Shown: in pieces, positions 35,484 through 47,522 of the stretch
Layout: each line of letters begins with the position of its first letter
Numbering within the stretch: the stretch's first letter is position 1
Assembly: GCA_002964805.2 (NCBI GenBank)
Contig: PUDQ02000098.1
Location: 1-64,000, forward strand
Reading direction: 5' to 3'
DNA: 64,000 nucleotides
From: Trametes villosa
Taxonomy: Eukaryota; Basidiomycota; Agaricomycetes; Polyporales; Polyporaceae
Translations under genes and position numbers: made by a program
The notes under the pieces: generated by a model
Told to the model about the DNA's origin: nothing
Seen by the model: only the letters and a program-made list of their open reading frames with translations
The model's database searches: none

Positions 35484-37400
35484 ATGGTGTCCACTACCGG
35501 TGCAATGCGTGCTGTACGTCTCCAACATATCAGTGTCGACGTCGCGTAACTGATTGTCACGGTACGGCATATACACAGGACGCTTTAAGTCGTTTGGACC
35601 CCGAAGGGTTGCTCGAGGTGTTCGAGCTGCTTCGTCCCGCACGGGGTCTACGACCTCTGTCCCTCACCTGCAAGTGGATACGGGAGACATGCATGTCCAC
35701 TCTCTTCGGAGAGTGTGCCATACACTCCGGCGCCCTCGATCGAAAACCGGAGGACCCGATCTTCCTCCCTCGCTCACTGTGGCCGCATGTTCGGCAAGTG
35801 ACCGACTGCGTTGACGCTTACGGAGGGCTAATTCTTGCTCCAGGATCCTTCACTTCAACGGGACGTTCAATCGCCCAGACCTGTCCGGGGTATACTCTGC
35901 CGTCCCGAGCCACTGCACCGATCGAAGGCTGCAGGAGACTGCTCGGCGTGTCGCCGCAGCGCGTAAGCTCGGTCAGTTCGTCAAGGACACGCTCTCGTCG
36001 ATGCCCAACCTTCACACTCTGCATTTCAACATACCTGAGAACACCGAGGGCTGTTTTGACTGGCGGGAAGGCGTGCCGGCACACGTCCTCGAGGCGGTCC
36101 TCTCGGTCCCGCACCTGCGCCACATCCACATGCTCGGGCCGTTCTGCCACCCCTTCGACGAGCTGCTGCTGGAAATCGCACCCCCGCCGACGATATTTCT
36201 CGAAACGTTCCATTATACGGCGTTGATGCTGCGCCCTCCCTTGCACGCGCCGGAAATAGACAGGTACGGAGTCACCCTCCTTCTCGAGCGCGCGCACGCC
36301 TCTCTCGTCTCCTTGGCCCTCCCGTACGAGTCCGCCCCTCTGCAGAACATGTACGCCTGGGAATGGCCCCGCTTGACGAGGTTGAGGCTCGACGGCGCGC
36401 GGTTGCTTCACGAGGACCTGCCCCCGCTTGTGACCATGCTCGGGAAGATGCCGCACCTCCGCGAACTGTCCCTTTTCCTAGCCGAGCCTGCAGGTAGTCG
36501 GCATCAGACCATATGGCCGCCGCCCCTTGCCGCGCCGTACAGTTGGTACGAGCTCGAGAGCCTGGAGGTGACGCACCCCGACCCCAAGGACGAGTTCTTC
36601 GCCCACCTCCCTGCGTCCTTGCGCCGCCTCAGTCTACGCTGCTGGCCCCGCCACTACAAGCATCATCACGGCCGGTTCAAAAAAGACCTGGAATACGCCC
36701 AGGTTAGCTGGGCGGCCCCTCTGTTGTCGTCGTCGGAGCTGCTCTGGATCCTTCGCAAGTCGGACACGCCGAACTTGACGCATCTGCAGCTGGAGTTCCG
36801 CGCACACGCGGCCTGGGACTGCAGCGTCTTCCGACATGTCGGCGCTTCGTATCCTCGGCTCGCCGTCCTGCAGGTGCATTGTTATCGGAGCGAGGGCGGC
36901 GCCGACCCTCCAGTGGTACGAGGAAAGTGGCGTACTTCTGCGAACGAGTGCTGATCCCATGCACGTAGGACCAGATTGCTCATGCTCTTCGAGGGCTCGT
37001 CCGATTGCGGCTGCTAAGACTTCACCTGGACTTCCGGTGCCTCCTGGACGTCATGGCGCTGAACTACTGGGATGCGCTATCCGACGACGAGCAGCTCCGG
37101 CGCGGAAGGCTGTTGGACGCTGCATCGAAAGCGACGGCGTCCGCCGCCGACATATTTGCAAAGACGTCTGCGCCGTCTCTGGAGTACGTTTGTTTCCTCG
37201 TGCCGGTGTGGGAAAGACTGCAACAGTGGCGGGCGTACCGCGTCGTTCGTGACGGCGCAAAGTGCATGGCAGAGGAGTGCGAGCCGACTGCTCCAGTATG
37301 GCTGCGGGAGTTGTCTGGTTATGAGTGAGTCGCTATACTACCCCGCATAGGCATAAGCTATCTGCTAATGCACAATGTCAGCATCGACAGCGACGAGTAG
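35484..37400 (+). CDS. F-box array copy 3, 563 aa, GC-AG intron
   Basis: Third tandem paralogue. Exons are 35484-35513, 35579-35793, 35844-36915, 36969-37324 and 37382-37400. Phases are the same as in the other copies. The second intron starts with GC (gcaagtga) instead of GT, and the alignment with the paralogues puts the junction exactly there. The F-box begins Leu-Asp-Pro-Glu-Gly-Leu-Leu-Glu-Val-Phe. The segment just after intron 2 is the most diverged part of the family. The later landmarks (Leu-Leu-Leu-Glu-Arg-Ala-His, Leu-Arg-Cys-Trp-Pro-Arg-His, Phe-Arg-His-Val-Gly-Ala-Ser-Tyr-Pro) are conserved. The tail ends Asp-Ser-Asp-Glu. Predicted SCF substrate adaptor, target unknown. Confidence 0.85.
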
Positions 37401-37620
37401 TGGGGTGTGTACGCCGCGCGCACCTGTTCTTGTACGAGCTTGTGTGTGGGAGACGTAGCCATCGCCGCGGAGGTATCCACCACGGGTCCGCGATGTCCGC
37501 CGAGCACCCAACTGGCCACTCTTGCACTTGCGCGAGTCTTGAGCTATTGAGACGACCGAACCTCATTTTTGGTTGTCGTCGCTGTAGATGATGGGCTTGG
37601 GGGTGCATCCCCAGCAACTT

Positions 37621-37935
37621 GCTGTCTCTAGGGCACACATGTTTTCTCGTGCCGACGTGGACATCGGTGCGGCAGTAGCGGGCGTATCGCGTGGTGCGCA
37701 CTGCGCAGTGACGACGGGTGCGCGGCAGAGACGTCCACGTCGCCTAACGGGCCATGGTAGTCGATGGCTATGAGTAGACACTCTCGTTTCCCTGCAAAAG
37801 TTTCAGTAGCGTGGTGACGCACGGCGATGGCGGTGGCAGCAATGCGTAGTGGGACGTGTACATACCGTGTACCTGTTCGTGTGAGCATGTAGTTCGGGGA
37901 TGCGACCATCGACGCGAGAGGCTCACTACGACACA
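37621..37935 (+). pseudogene. relic of a fifth array copy (exon 4 and 3' flank)
   Basis: Conceptual translation from about 37621 gives Thr-Cys-Phe-Leu-Val-Pro-Thr-Trp and then Arg-Ala-Tyr-Arg-Val-Val-Arg, matching exon 4 of copy 3 (Val-Cys-Phe-Leu-Val-Pro-Val-Trp, Arg-Ala-Tyr-Arg-Val-Val-Arg). In-frame stops at several points show decay. It ends Asp-Gly-Tyr-Glu near 37772, like the Gly-Tyr-Glu end of exon 4. The following sequence to about 37935 resembles the 3' flank just after the stop of copy 3, including a tacctgttcgtgtgagc-like segment. No F-box exon survives here. Confidence 0.7.
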
Positions 37936-37981
37936 GCGATGTTCAACGCCGGCACGGCCAGTTAAATTATCCTATCCTCCT

Positions 37982-38541
37982 TCAGAGCAATCCTTGCGAG
38001 AGATCACGGCGTTCCATCCTCGTACAAGCGGGTGGCGTTACCGGATTTGCACTCGGGAGAGCCTTGAGACAACCGGGCGCATCGTCATCGTGGAAGACAG
38101 GCTCGGACGTGCACTTCCAACAGTACACGGCTGAGCCCGTGGCAAGCTTGTCGCCGCCCCCTTTGCTGGGGTAGTAGTCCATCGGCGGAATGTGCGCCGA
38201 CTCCATCACAGCGCGGTGCGCTACGAGCACGCTTTCGCGAGCCCTTGAAGTTGACCGTCCGGAGATGACTCTCCTGCAATGTTTCAGCGTGATTGTATGC
38301 CAAACGATGGAGCTAAAAAGCGCAATCGTGGTGTGGTGGTTGAAAACGACCTCGAGGAGAAGCGCAGCAACACCATCAGGCCGGAAGACAGAGTAGACGG
38401 TTCGTTTAGGAGGCGTGGAACCGAGGTATGGTAGCGAACGTCTTGCACCATGTGTGACTTGCGCGCGGCGAGGACGAAAGGGCTGCATAGCGTATGTGGG
38501 ATAATCTCGCACCAGACGACCACGTCAAGGAGCGAAAGCAT
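37982..38541 (-). CDS. hypothetical two-exon protein, 160 aa
   Basis: Exons 38541-38351 and 38273-37982 join through a 77 nt GT-AG intron in phase 2, giving 160 residues. The N-terminal exon is hydrophobic (Leu-Leu-Asp-Val-Val-Val-Trp-Cys-Glu-Ile-Ile). The second has a Cys-Trp-Lys-Cys pair and an Asp-Asp-Asp segment. I do not recognise it. Its ATG lies only 38 bases beyond the stop of the ATP synthase gene on the same strand. That is very tight for a separate fungal gene, so it may be a relic or a chance frame. Confidence 0.3.
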
Positions 38542-38579
38542 ATTAAGGCGAATTTACAGCTCGGAGTAAACCGATCACT

Positions 38580-39269
38580 CTATTGGACGTTGTAGCCGAC
38601 CAGGCTTCTACGCCCGATGATCTCTCCAATCTGTGACTCGCGAGTTAGCAACCTGGCGCACTTAGAGGGTGAGAGTACACACCTTGAAGATACCGTACGC
38701 CTCGACCGCGTAGATGCCGACTTTGGTCAGGTCGCCTGACCGGGCGAGCTCACGCCAGTATTGGACGTTGCTTGCGCGTGACCAGAGGGAAGAGTAGACG
38801 GAAGAGAAGGCGGAAACGGGAGGGGGCTGGAGACGCTCCGCGACGTAGACCTGCTTGAGGACCTCGCGGAAGACGGCGAAGTTGTACTGGAGGGGTTCCC
38901 GGTACGCTGCACATTCATTGAACACAGTCAGCATACTATCCAGGTTCTCGCAGTTTCACCGACACGTATGCGCCGTGTGGAAAACGCGCAGCCTTGACGC
39001 GTGGATATATGCGCAAGAAAAACAGACATACCTCCAAGCAGGTTGCCCGCCTTCTCGCCTACGGGGCCGAGGAACTTCTTGCCGGCCTCAAAAGCCTGGC
39101 CGAGCCCCTTCTGCACGGTCGCAAGCGTCTCCTGGGCCTTTTTCTGGAGCTCCTCCGTGTTGGGCGTCGACGACGCGAAGCGCTGCTGCTGGCGCACGCG
39201 CGGGGCGGACTGGGGAAGGCGGCGGGGGCGGAGGGCCTGCGCCAGGCGGGCGGAGATGGGGCGCACCAT
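38580..39269 (-). CDS. ATP20: mitochondrial ATP synthase subunit g
   Basis: Subunit g of the membrane (Fo) part of mitochondrial F1Fo-ATP synthase; with subunit e it stabilises enzyme dimers and cristae shape. Exons are 39269-39032, 38906-38683 and 38630-38580, giving 170 residues. The N-terminus is Arg/Ser/Gln/Ala-rich without acidic residues for about 35 positions, as expected for a mitochondrial targeting sequence. The conserved C-terminal half contains Tyr-Arg-Glu-Pro-Leu-Gln-Tyr-Asn, then Lys-Gln-Val-Tyr, Tyr-Trp-Arg-Glu-Leu and the membrane-proximal Lys-Val-Gly-Ile-Tyr-Ala-Val-Glu-Ala-Tyr-Gly-Ile-Phe-Lys, followed by Ile-Gly-Glu-Ile-Ile-Gly-Arg-Arg. The last region includes a GxxxG-like segment typical of the family. 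It is divergently oriented to the cytidine deaminase gene 450 bases away. Confidence 0.93.
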
Positions 39270-39719
39270 GGTGTGGACGGCGCGAGACGGCGGGGGAGGG
39301 GTGGTGGTCGCGGTTGGGAGTGAGGGCGTCGCCGGGCGAGACGGTGACGAGCTCGCCCGACCGCCAATTTCCTCACGCCTCGGCCCCTCCCGGCACCGGC
39401 CGGCTTCCGGCGCTACACACGGCCTCCCGAGTCCCGACGGGTTAGGGTTCACTTTGTCGTCCACATCAACCACGAACAGAGGCGGATCGTCTTGCTGGTC
39501 TGCGACAATTTTCTATGTTCTAGGTGCCCCATGGAATCAACCTTACTCACGCTACTGCACCTCAGTAACTGTGAGAAAGGGCAGGTTATCGCCCAAACCC
39601 TCCGCCACGATCCGAACCACAGCACCTGCCTATCCGGGCACGGTTCTTCGCGTTCGCTCACTGCCGCAGGATGCCATTATCGCGCCGAGTCTGTTCAGCA
39701 GTAGTTACTACCCACCACC
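39270..39719. promoter_or_regulatory. shared divergent promoter region, ATP20 / cytidine deaminase
   Basis: 450 bases separate two divergently transcribed housekeeping genes, so both promoters must lie here unless upstream exons were missed. I see no clear TATA box. The segment next to the ATP20 start is GC-rich and the other end is more balanced. Sharing of control elements is inferred only from the layout. Confidence 0.5.
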
Positions 39720-40443
<724 letters not shown>

Positions 40444-41021
40444 ACTCGAACGGACCGTTGATCGGGGTGTGGTAGTTGTGAGTCCTTCGTTTGAGCGCAC
40501 GCATCATATTCTAATACGGTCTACAGTCCGTACAAGTGGGTGTATGCGCCTCGCGCACGCAAAGTCGTGCTGTATCAGTATGTATGATATCCCGATCACT
40601 TCAAACCGCCGCGATCATGGGCACACGGCCTTCCGGTCACTGGATGCTCTACTAGGGCTCTCCGAGTCTCTCAGGTTCTGCACCGCGAACCCAGGTTGCA
40701 GCTCTACGCGACAGCGAGAGGTACGCCACTCGTCGCTCGGCGTCTTAAGGGGGGGAATGCGGTTACTGTAGGTATATTTCCGTAAGCGCCACGAGTACTA
40801 GTGTAGAGGTAAGACTACGTTTACTAGTACTAAGGTAGCAACTAATAGACCACGAGCACCCGATTAGATGTAGGGCTAGCACAGTCTTAAGCGCGAAGCG
40901 GTCGGGCGCTACCTCTTGAAAGCACCTTGTACTACAGAGTACTACTCGCTTTTTCGATCCACCACGATCGTGGCTCGCCAGACTCTATTTTATACATCAT
41001 CAGACCTCAGCCTTCTTGTCT
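40444..41021. other. spacer before array copy 4
   Basis: No gene seen. Between about 40795 and 40860 there are several tactag and ctagtac motifs, giving a locally AT-richer stretch. The end should contain the copy 4 promoter. Confidence 0.4.
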
Positions 41022-42948
41022 ATGCCGTTGACAAGCTCAATGCGCACCGTAAGCTCCCCCTTCCGCGGACTCGATTGTTGGTTAACTATAAGGCATCTTG
41101 CCTATGTCTAGGGGACCATACTACGTCGACTGGACCACGATGTTTTACTCGAGGTATTCGAGTTACTACTCCTCCCCAAGCGAGGATTACAACCCCTGTC
41201 CCTCACCTGCAAATGGATACGCGAGGAGTGCATGGGTGTTCTATTTGAAGAATGCGTCATATACTCCGGAGTCATTGACAAATCGGAGAATCTGGCCTTT
41301 CTCCCTCGCACATTATGGCCATACGTTCGGTAAGAGGCTAGACTTGGCCATCATGGCAATACGTTGATCTTCAATGCAGTGTGCTCCGATTCAATGGTCC
41401 ATTCCGACGTCCCGACATGCTCCGCCTGACAGAAGAGGACTTCGGCCCGACTCTGTATGACGAGTGGCTGCAGTGGCCTGCTAGTCGTATCGCCGCAGCA
41501 CAGAAACTAGGGCGGTTCATCGAGACTGCGTTACTCTCCATGCCAAACCTTCACACCGTCCGATTCGATATCCCTGAGCTCATGGACTTCCAGAGTCACG
41601 CCGACAGGCCGATCGGCGTAGCGGCGCACGTACTGGAAGCTATTTTATCCGTTCCACAGCTACGCCGCATCATCATGGACGGACCATTGTGCCATCCCGA
41701 GGACGATCTTCTTCCAGAAATCAATCCTCCACCAAGCGCACTACTGGAAACGTTTGATTACGAGGTCCCCATGCTGCGTCCTACATCGCGGTCGACGGAG
41801 ATGGATAGACACGGCGTACGTCTACTCCTGGAGCGCGCACACGCATCTCTCATCTCGCTGTCTCTTCCGTGCGAGTCCGCCCCCCTCGATGGTATGCACT
41901 GTTGGCAGTGGCCTATGCTCACGATGCTCCGACTCTACGGAGAACGAACCCTGGACGAAGACGCGCCGCCACTTGTATCGGTGCTCGGGAAGATGCCGCG
42001 CCTACGCGAGCTATTCCTCGTTCTTACCGAACGCACGGACGGAAAGCCTCGGTCGATATGGCCGCCGTCCGTCGAGGCGTCGTACGAGTGGCGCGAACTG
42101 GAACGCCTGCAGGTGACACATCCGCTTCCCGACGACGAGTTCTACGCACACCTCCCCACATCCCTGCGCCGTCTCAGTTTGCGGTGCTGGCCCCGCTTCT
42201 ACAAGTATCACACTAGGTTCAGAAAGGATATGGAAGACGCGCGGGTCAGCTGGACGTCCCCCTTGCTCTCGTCGTCGGAAATGCTCCGCATCCTGCGCAA
42301 GTCGGAGACGCCGGGCCTCACCCACCTCGAGCTGGAGTTCCGTGCCGACGACGCTTCGGACGACGCAATCTTCCGACACGTCAGCGCTTCGTATCCGCAT
42401 CTGACCGCCCTGCAAGTTCATTGCTACCGGAGCGAGGGCGGTGCCGATCCCTCGGTGGTACGTCTTCGATATTGTTCTTCAATCCCGCGGCGCGTAGATC
42501 ACTGGCAAGGCTGACTTCATATGCAGGAACGGATTGCCCATGCCCTTCGTGGGCTCGTCAACCTCCGGCTCCTTATGCTTCACCTTGACTTCCAATGCCT
42601 CCCCGACGTCGTATTGTTAGGCTACCGGTATCCAGAGCGGGAAAACCTGCTTCGTGGTCAGGAGTTGATGGAGATCGCGCTAGAAGCGATGGCATCCGCC
42701 GCAAACGTCCTCGCGAACACACTTCCAGGGTCAGTAGAGTATGTATGTCTCCTCGTGCCGGCGTGGAGGTCGCTGCAGCAGTGGCAGTCATATCGTGTGG
42801 TGCGCGGTGACGACGGATGCACCGCGGAAGCATACGTACCGTCCGACTGGCCACGGACGCTGTATGGTTATGAGTAAGCCCCCTGCGCGTCCGGCGTAAT
42901 CGAAGTTGTGTGCTGATACGTGATGATAGCATCGACGTCGATGAGTGA
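41022..42948 (+). CDS. F-box array copy 4, 562 aa
   Basis: Fourth paralogue, separated from copies 1-3 by the ATP20/cytidine deaminase pair but in the same orientation. Exons are 41022-41048, 41112-41329, 41380-42457, 42527-42873 and 42930-42948. Exons 1, 3 and 5 have the same lengths as copies 1 and 2. The F-box (Leu-Asp-His-Asp-Val-Leu-Leu-Glu-Val-Phe, Leu-Ser-Leu-Thr-Cys-Lys-Trp) is intact and begins after a Met-Pro-Leu-Thr-Ser first exon resembling that of copy 1. Leucine-rich landmarks include Leu-Leu-Leu-Glu-Arg-Ala-His and Leu-Arg-Cys-Trp-Pro-Arg-Phe. The stop is TGA, where the others use TAG. Predicted SCF adaptor, target unknown. Confidence 0.88.
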
Positions 42949-43266
42949 TGGCATGTGGACGTTCCAAGTACCGATGTTGTATGAGCTCGTAGGTTGGCAA
43001 TGTCACGTTCGATGCGGAGGTACAAAGCGAAGTCCAGGCTCGACGGACCCCGGGCCGATGTTGTAGTACGGGGTGGAGAGGCGCCGCCGCCGCCATTTTG
43101 CATCGAAGATAGAAGGCATGTTAGTGAATGAGTTGTTGAACCTCTCGAGATCTGATGGCGATGGTGACGAGCAGATAAGCACGCTCTGACAACCGCCTAA
43201 TATTCGACGAGTGATCGTATAGGTACATGGCGAGAGCCGTGGTGAACATGCCGAGCTTCGTACGTC

Positions 43267-44576
43267 CTAGACCGACTTCCAGTAGTCATCCGACATCCGC
43301 GGATCCTGCATCTTCACCAGGCGCGTCTGATCACGGCTGAGCGTCGCTGACAAGTACGGGATGATCGTGTGACGGTAGACGATGCGACGGACGTACGGCG
43401 CCCACTGTAGCAGAACATCGTATACGGCCTTGTTGAGGAACGTGTGCCACGCCGCCGCCGAGGATAGTACGACACCGTCGTCATGAGGATACGCCCAGAC
43501 GATGGTGAGCTGGTTCGAAGGGAGAGGCGCGCGTTTCTCATCCGTTGTCTTCGATTGCCAGTCGATCGGGCGAGCGTGCATACCAGGCGCGCGCTTCTCT
43601 TCTGTCGTCTTCGATTGCCAGTCGATCGGGCGAGCGTGCATTCCGGGTCCGCGGACGTGCTTCACAAAATCCCGTCAGAAGCGAACTCTGTTAAAACTGG
43701 ACGCACTCACCATGCCCATGTCGACGTGGATGAAGCGCAAGCAGGGGAACTTCGTTGCAATGTCGCCGATCGTCCACGGCTTGATGGGAGACGCGTTGAC
43801 CTGCGTGCCTAGGCGGAGGCTGACTAGTTGCGACCCAAGCGTCTCGGAGAGAACCTTGAGGTCGCCATAGGAGAAGCGGCCGAGGTACAGATGTGTGAGC
43901 TCCCTCAGCTTCCCGGCGAGGAGTTTGCCCTTGACGAAGCGCGGCATACAGGTGAGCGTCCGGATGTAGGGCGACACCGCCAGGCTCGGCGGGAGACGGG
44001 AATCGGACATCTCCAGGTGGAGCTCCTCCAGCGCGGAATGGGCGGCGACGAAGTCGAGGAGGCCCGCGAACGTCAACTGGGGGACATTGGTGCGGAAGCC
44101 GCGGAGGTCGGGGAACCGTCTACAGAAGATGAGCTTGCAATAGTGGACGATCATGTACTCCCATGTGGCGTTCGGGGAGCAGAGGATGGAGAGGTACTGG
44201 AGAGGAAGCTGCAGGGAGAGCGTTTCGGCGAGGCAGGCAGGGATGCGCGGGTCGAGATCGTCGTGGAGGAAGACGTCGACCCTGCGGACGAGTGAAGCGT
44301 GGTACGGAGAGGAGGAGAGGGTGCGGTGGAAGAAGACGATCGCGTAGCCGGTGAGGGAGACTGAACGGTAGAGCAGCTTCTCGGCTTCGGCGCGCAGTGG
44401 GCTACACAGGCGCGCCATGTTCGCAAGCTCCGCAGAGTCCAGATACGAGAGAATCTCGCTCCATAGCTCGAACGGTAGCTGTAACGACGGAGGATTCTTG
44501 ATCGCGTCCGATGGTGCAGCTATTACGAGTAAGTTAACGTCTATACCAGATGAGAATCGAACGTATCACTCGCCAT
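43267..44576 (-). CDS. F-box protein, second family, 402 aa
   Basis: Predicted F-box substrate adaptor, not closely related to the four array genes. Exons are 44576-44570, 44519-43711 and 43659-43267, all in frame. The first exon is only seven bases (Met-Ala plus one base) and is the weakest part. The F-box runs Leu-Pro-Phe-Glu-Leu-Trp-Ser-Glu-Ile-Leu-Ser-Tyr-Leu, then Leu-Ala-Asn-Met-Ala-Arg-Leu-Cys. The leucine-rich middle contains Leu-Glu-Glu-Leu-His-Leu-Glu-Met. In the last exon a 20-residue unit (Pro-Gly-Met-His-Ala-Arg-Pro-Ile-Asp-Trp-Gln-Ser-Lys) occurs twice in tandem, from a 60 bp duplication. The C-terminal region has Pro-Tyr-Val-Arg-Arg-Ile-Val-Tyr. A decayed piece of the same family lies at 35190-35400. 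Confidence 0.8.
43525..43644. repeat. 60 bp in-frame tandem duplication
   Basis: Units 43525-43584 and 43585-43644 differ at five of 60 positions by eye. Because 60 is a multiple of three, the repeat adds 20 residues to the F-box protein without breaking its frame. Confidence 0.9.
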
Positions 44577-45486
44577 CTCCTTGCTCGTCGTCTTCTGAGA
44601 GTGTATGTTCTGTGGCGTTGGATGCTTTGGAAAGCAATCCACTCCAGGTAACGGAGATACGAGAGGAGAGCCGCCGTTGCCACTGTAGAGATGGACGTCG
44701 CATGCTGTGGTCGGCGTAGGGAGAAAGCAGTTAACGTCGAGCGCTGAGTGGCACCTCCCTGTATATGTCCAGAGTGGCGGTAACTGTCAATCGTAGTCAG
44801 GCAACGTGAGTGCCCGCAGCTTGCCTAGTCCAGCGGTTCGCCGAGGTACTACTGTAGGCAGCTAGGTGGAGTGTTGTGTATACCAAGTTACCAGCCGAGT
44901 ATCGCACCCACTCTGAGTCTATTCCAGAAGAGACTTGCACAACAGCTTGTACAAGACCAAGTATTTGTGAAGGCGAGGCAGACTAGAGGTACGGGTTACG
45001 GTGCAAGCGACGGTGTCACTGCGGTCTCCGCGGCGGCAGCTCCTCGAGGTGGTGGCAGGTGTGAAAAAGCAGTGCCACCCATGGCAATCTCATCTTATCG
45101 CAGCGCTCATGACTTGGGCGCGCAAATTTCAAACCTTGGCCGCTGGTTTTCCTCTCCCTCTCTGCGCGCGATGGTAGCCTTCACGACGTACAACGACACG
45201 CGCAGGACAAGGTAGGTGCATTGATTTTTGGTGTGACGTGCAGCGAATGCTAAGACTAGAATCCTCAGACGAGGCGCCCTTCCGCCAGAACCGGCACCGA
45301 GGAATAATTAAGCGAGCCAGACTCGACGCAGTGCGGTCAATGCTGCGTCAATGGTCGTGGCTAAGGCCGCGAACCCATTGTTCGCCAACACGCGATTGGG
45401 ATCCCGAATTGGAAACACATATGAGGTTATGGCGCCTGTGCGTCCGCTAACCACACCCAGCCGGTCTCTCGTCTTCCACCACCACC
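44577..45486. other. intergenic, divergent promoters
   Basis: 910 bases between divergent genes (F-box minus, acidic orphan plus). Short plus-strand frames at 44871-45215 and 45351-45480 are open but unsupported. The latter could contain an upstream exon of the next gene. Confidence 0.35.
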
Positions 45487-47115
45487 ATGATAGCCAGCCT
45501 GAGCTTCATCGGCGCGCCTCGCGTCGTAGAATTGCCGTCGACCAGCGGTGCGCAGGGTCCTAGAGGAACGTCTACGATTACCGCAACCGATCGTATGGGG
45601 AAGCCGCGGTCCGTGTTGATCACGCAGACTGCGAAGAGGAGCCTCGCGCCCGTACACCGGCGATCGAACTTGAGGAAGGAGCTGCTCATCCCAGAGATGC
45701 TCGATAGCAAGAGGTTCCACGAGGCCGTCGCGCGCCACATCAAGGCTGGTGCTGAGATGAGAGGTACGCCCGTCAGTGTGGCTAACTTTCATAGCCACTA
45801 AGGATTTTCGCTATAATTCCTTGCAGCCGCCGCACGGAAGACTCGGACCGCAGCGAGCAGGTTCTCTCTCCGGGGAGAGTCGCCCGAGATCACTCCTTGT
45901 ACGATATTACTACTACTCCTTCTGTATTGGCAAGCATCCTTACTATGAAGCCACAGGTCCGAAAACCCCACCGCTCGACCACGCCGCGCTGCCGGCGTAT
46001 ACACCCGCGGTGGAGGAGCCCCACGGACAAAAAGTGACCTGGGCTCACGAACGGCCCTTTCCGCCAGACTCCTCCATGGCTCAATCCCTTGATAACCGCC
46101 CACGGACCGCGACGCCCTGGGGGTACATGATCACGAAGAAGATCAGGCAGGGCAAAGTGTGAGTAGTATCAGTCAGGCTCCAAATGCCCGGCTAACCCGA
46201 TGCTACAGGAGGCCCAACAAGATGATTGAGCCTACGAATCCGGACGAGGAAGAGGAATACGGCACCCACCCACTCGTCGGGGTACAGAAAACCCCGGCCG
46301 AGACCCTCCCTCGCCATCCGGCGTTTGTGTGTCCCCCGAAGCTGCGGGCGATTACCGTGCCCCTTGGCCGAAAGAAGAAGTCGAAGACACGCACGGCCGC
46401 AGACTACCTCCGCATGCACCACCTCGCCTTGAAGGAGGTCGTGAAGAATCAGCGCGCGCTGCGTACGGACAGGATGATCGTCGACGAGCTTGAGTTCCCG
46501 TGGAAGATGGAGGCGATGTGCCTGGACGAAGACGAGGAGGACGAGGCTGCTGGCCTAGACGGTGGCTCTGGACGGCCACAGACTCTTGCGAACGACGAGC
46601 ATGCAGTGGTCGCCGCAAGAGACAACGCAGGAGAACCATACCGGACTGTTCGGAAGGAGTCTGCCGCAGACGATGAGCAGCCCGCGCGTACAGCCGAAGT
46701 CGATGCATCTGCAAGTACATCGCCCGTGGCAGAAGAAAACGAGCCTGCACCACTCCCCGTCGCCCTAGAGGACCAACCTCCCTTCGCCTCTCAGACGGAC
46801 GTATCCCCTCTGGACCTGGACCTCGGCTCCCTCGAGGCGGCCCCAGTCGAATTCGCAGATGAAACTCTTGCCAGCGACTCTGAGTCGTTAAACACTCCCT
46901 TCGGCGAGAGCGCTTCACCGGAATGCTCAAGCGACATTCCCTTGGGCACACCCGTACTTTGGGAAGAGTCCATGCTCCTTGGCCTCGTACCGGAGGTACT
47001 GCCGCCCTGCCCGGAGGTCCCATTGTCGATTATGCACAGCAGTGTCCTGCCGATGGATTGGACGTCTGTTCGGCCTGGGGTTTTGTATGCGCGTGGTCTT
47101 GTACTTGTATGGTAG
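45487..47115 (+). CDS. orphan acidic protein, 515 aa
   Basis: Family not recognised. Exons are 45487-45763, 45795-46158 and 46209-47115, phases 1 and 2, total 1,548 nt, giving 515 residues. The first intron is only 31 nt, unusually short, so that junction needs checking. The N-terminal exon is basic. The second has a Tyr-rich segment (Arg-Tyr-Tyr-Tyr-Tyr-Ser-Phe) and Trp-Gly-Tyr-Met-Ile-Thr-Lys-Lys. The third starts with acidic Pro-Asp-Glu-Glu-Glu-Glu-Tyr, then a basic patch (Gly-Arg-Lys-Lys-Lys-Ser-Lys, a possible nuclear signal), then a long Glu/Asp/Ser/Pro-rich tail likely to be disordered. No catalytic motif is visible. The start could lie further upstream. Confidence 0.6.
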
Positions 47116-47522
47116 CCACTTCGGCAATATAGCTTGTCAGTTTCCACAATGACCTCCGCGCGTTTTCTGAACTTCCTGCGAGAGGAACGATTGTTGCCCG
47201 CTCCTGAAGGTGAGGATTCAACGTAAAGCAGCGGTGCTCTCCTGAAGAGGCACTATGCGCCTCTTCAGAATCCAGAGTCTAGACGCGTCTAACAACAGCT
47301 TTTGGACGCATTTTGGCTCGATTTCAGCGTCGGACCGGCCTACTTCATTCCAGCTCTGAGATCTTCTGAGACGCTTACTATGTTGAGAGCCAAACACATC
47401 CTGTCGTACTGTACAAAATCCGACACAGAACCACAGACACGGAATATCGGGTAACACTGCGTCGAGCCACTAACACCACCCGACAAACCACTGCCTATCC
47501 TACATGCACGCCGCCGCGCGTC
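47116..47522. other. intergenic between convergent genes
   Basis: 407 bases between two convergent genes, presumably both 3' ends. The 47222-47300 stretch contains an inverted arrangement (gaagaggcactatgcgcctcttc, 47246-47268) that can fold into a hairpin. No gene seen. Confidence 0.45.
47246..47268. repeat. short perfect inverted repeat
   Basis: Arms gaagaggc and gcctcttc around a seven-base loop form an eight-base-pair stem between the 3' ends of two convergent genes. It could be a 3' end structure or chance. Fungal polymerase II termination does not depend on such hairpins. Confidence 0.45.
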
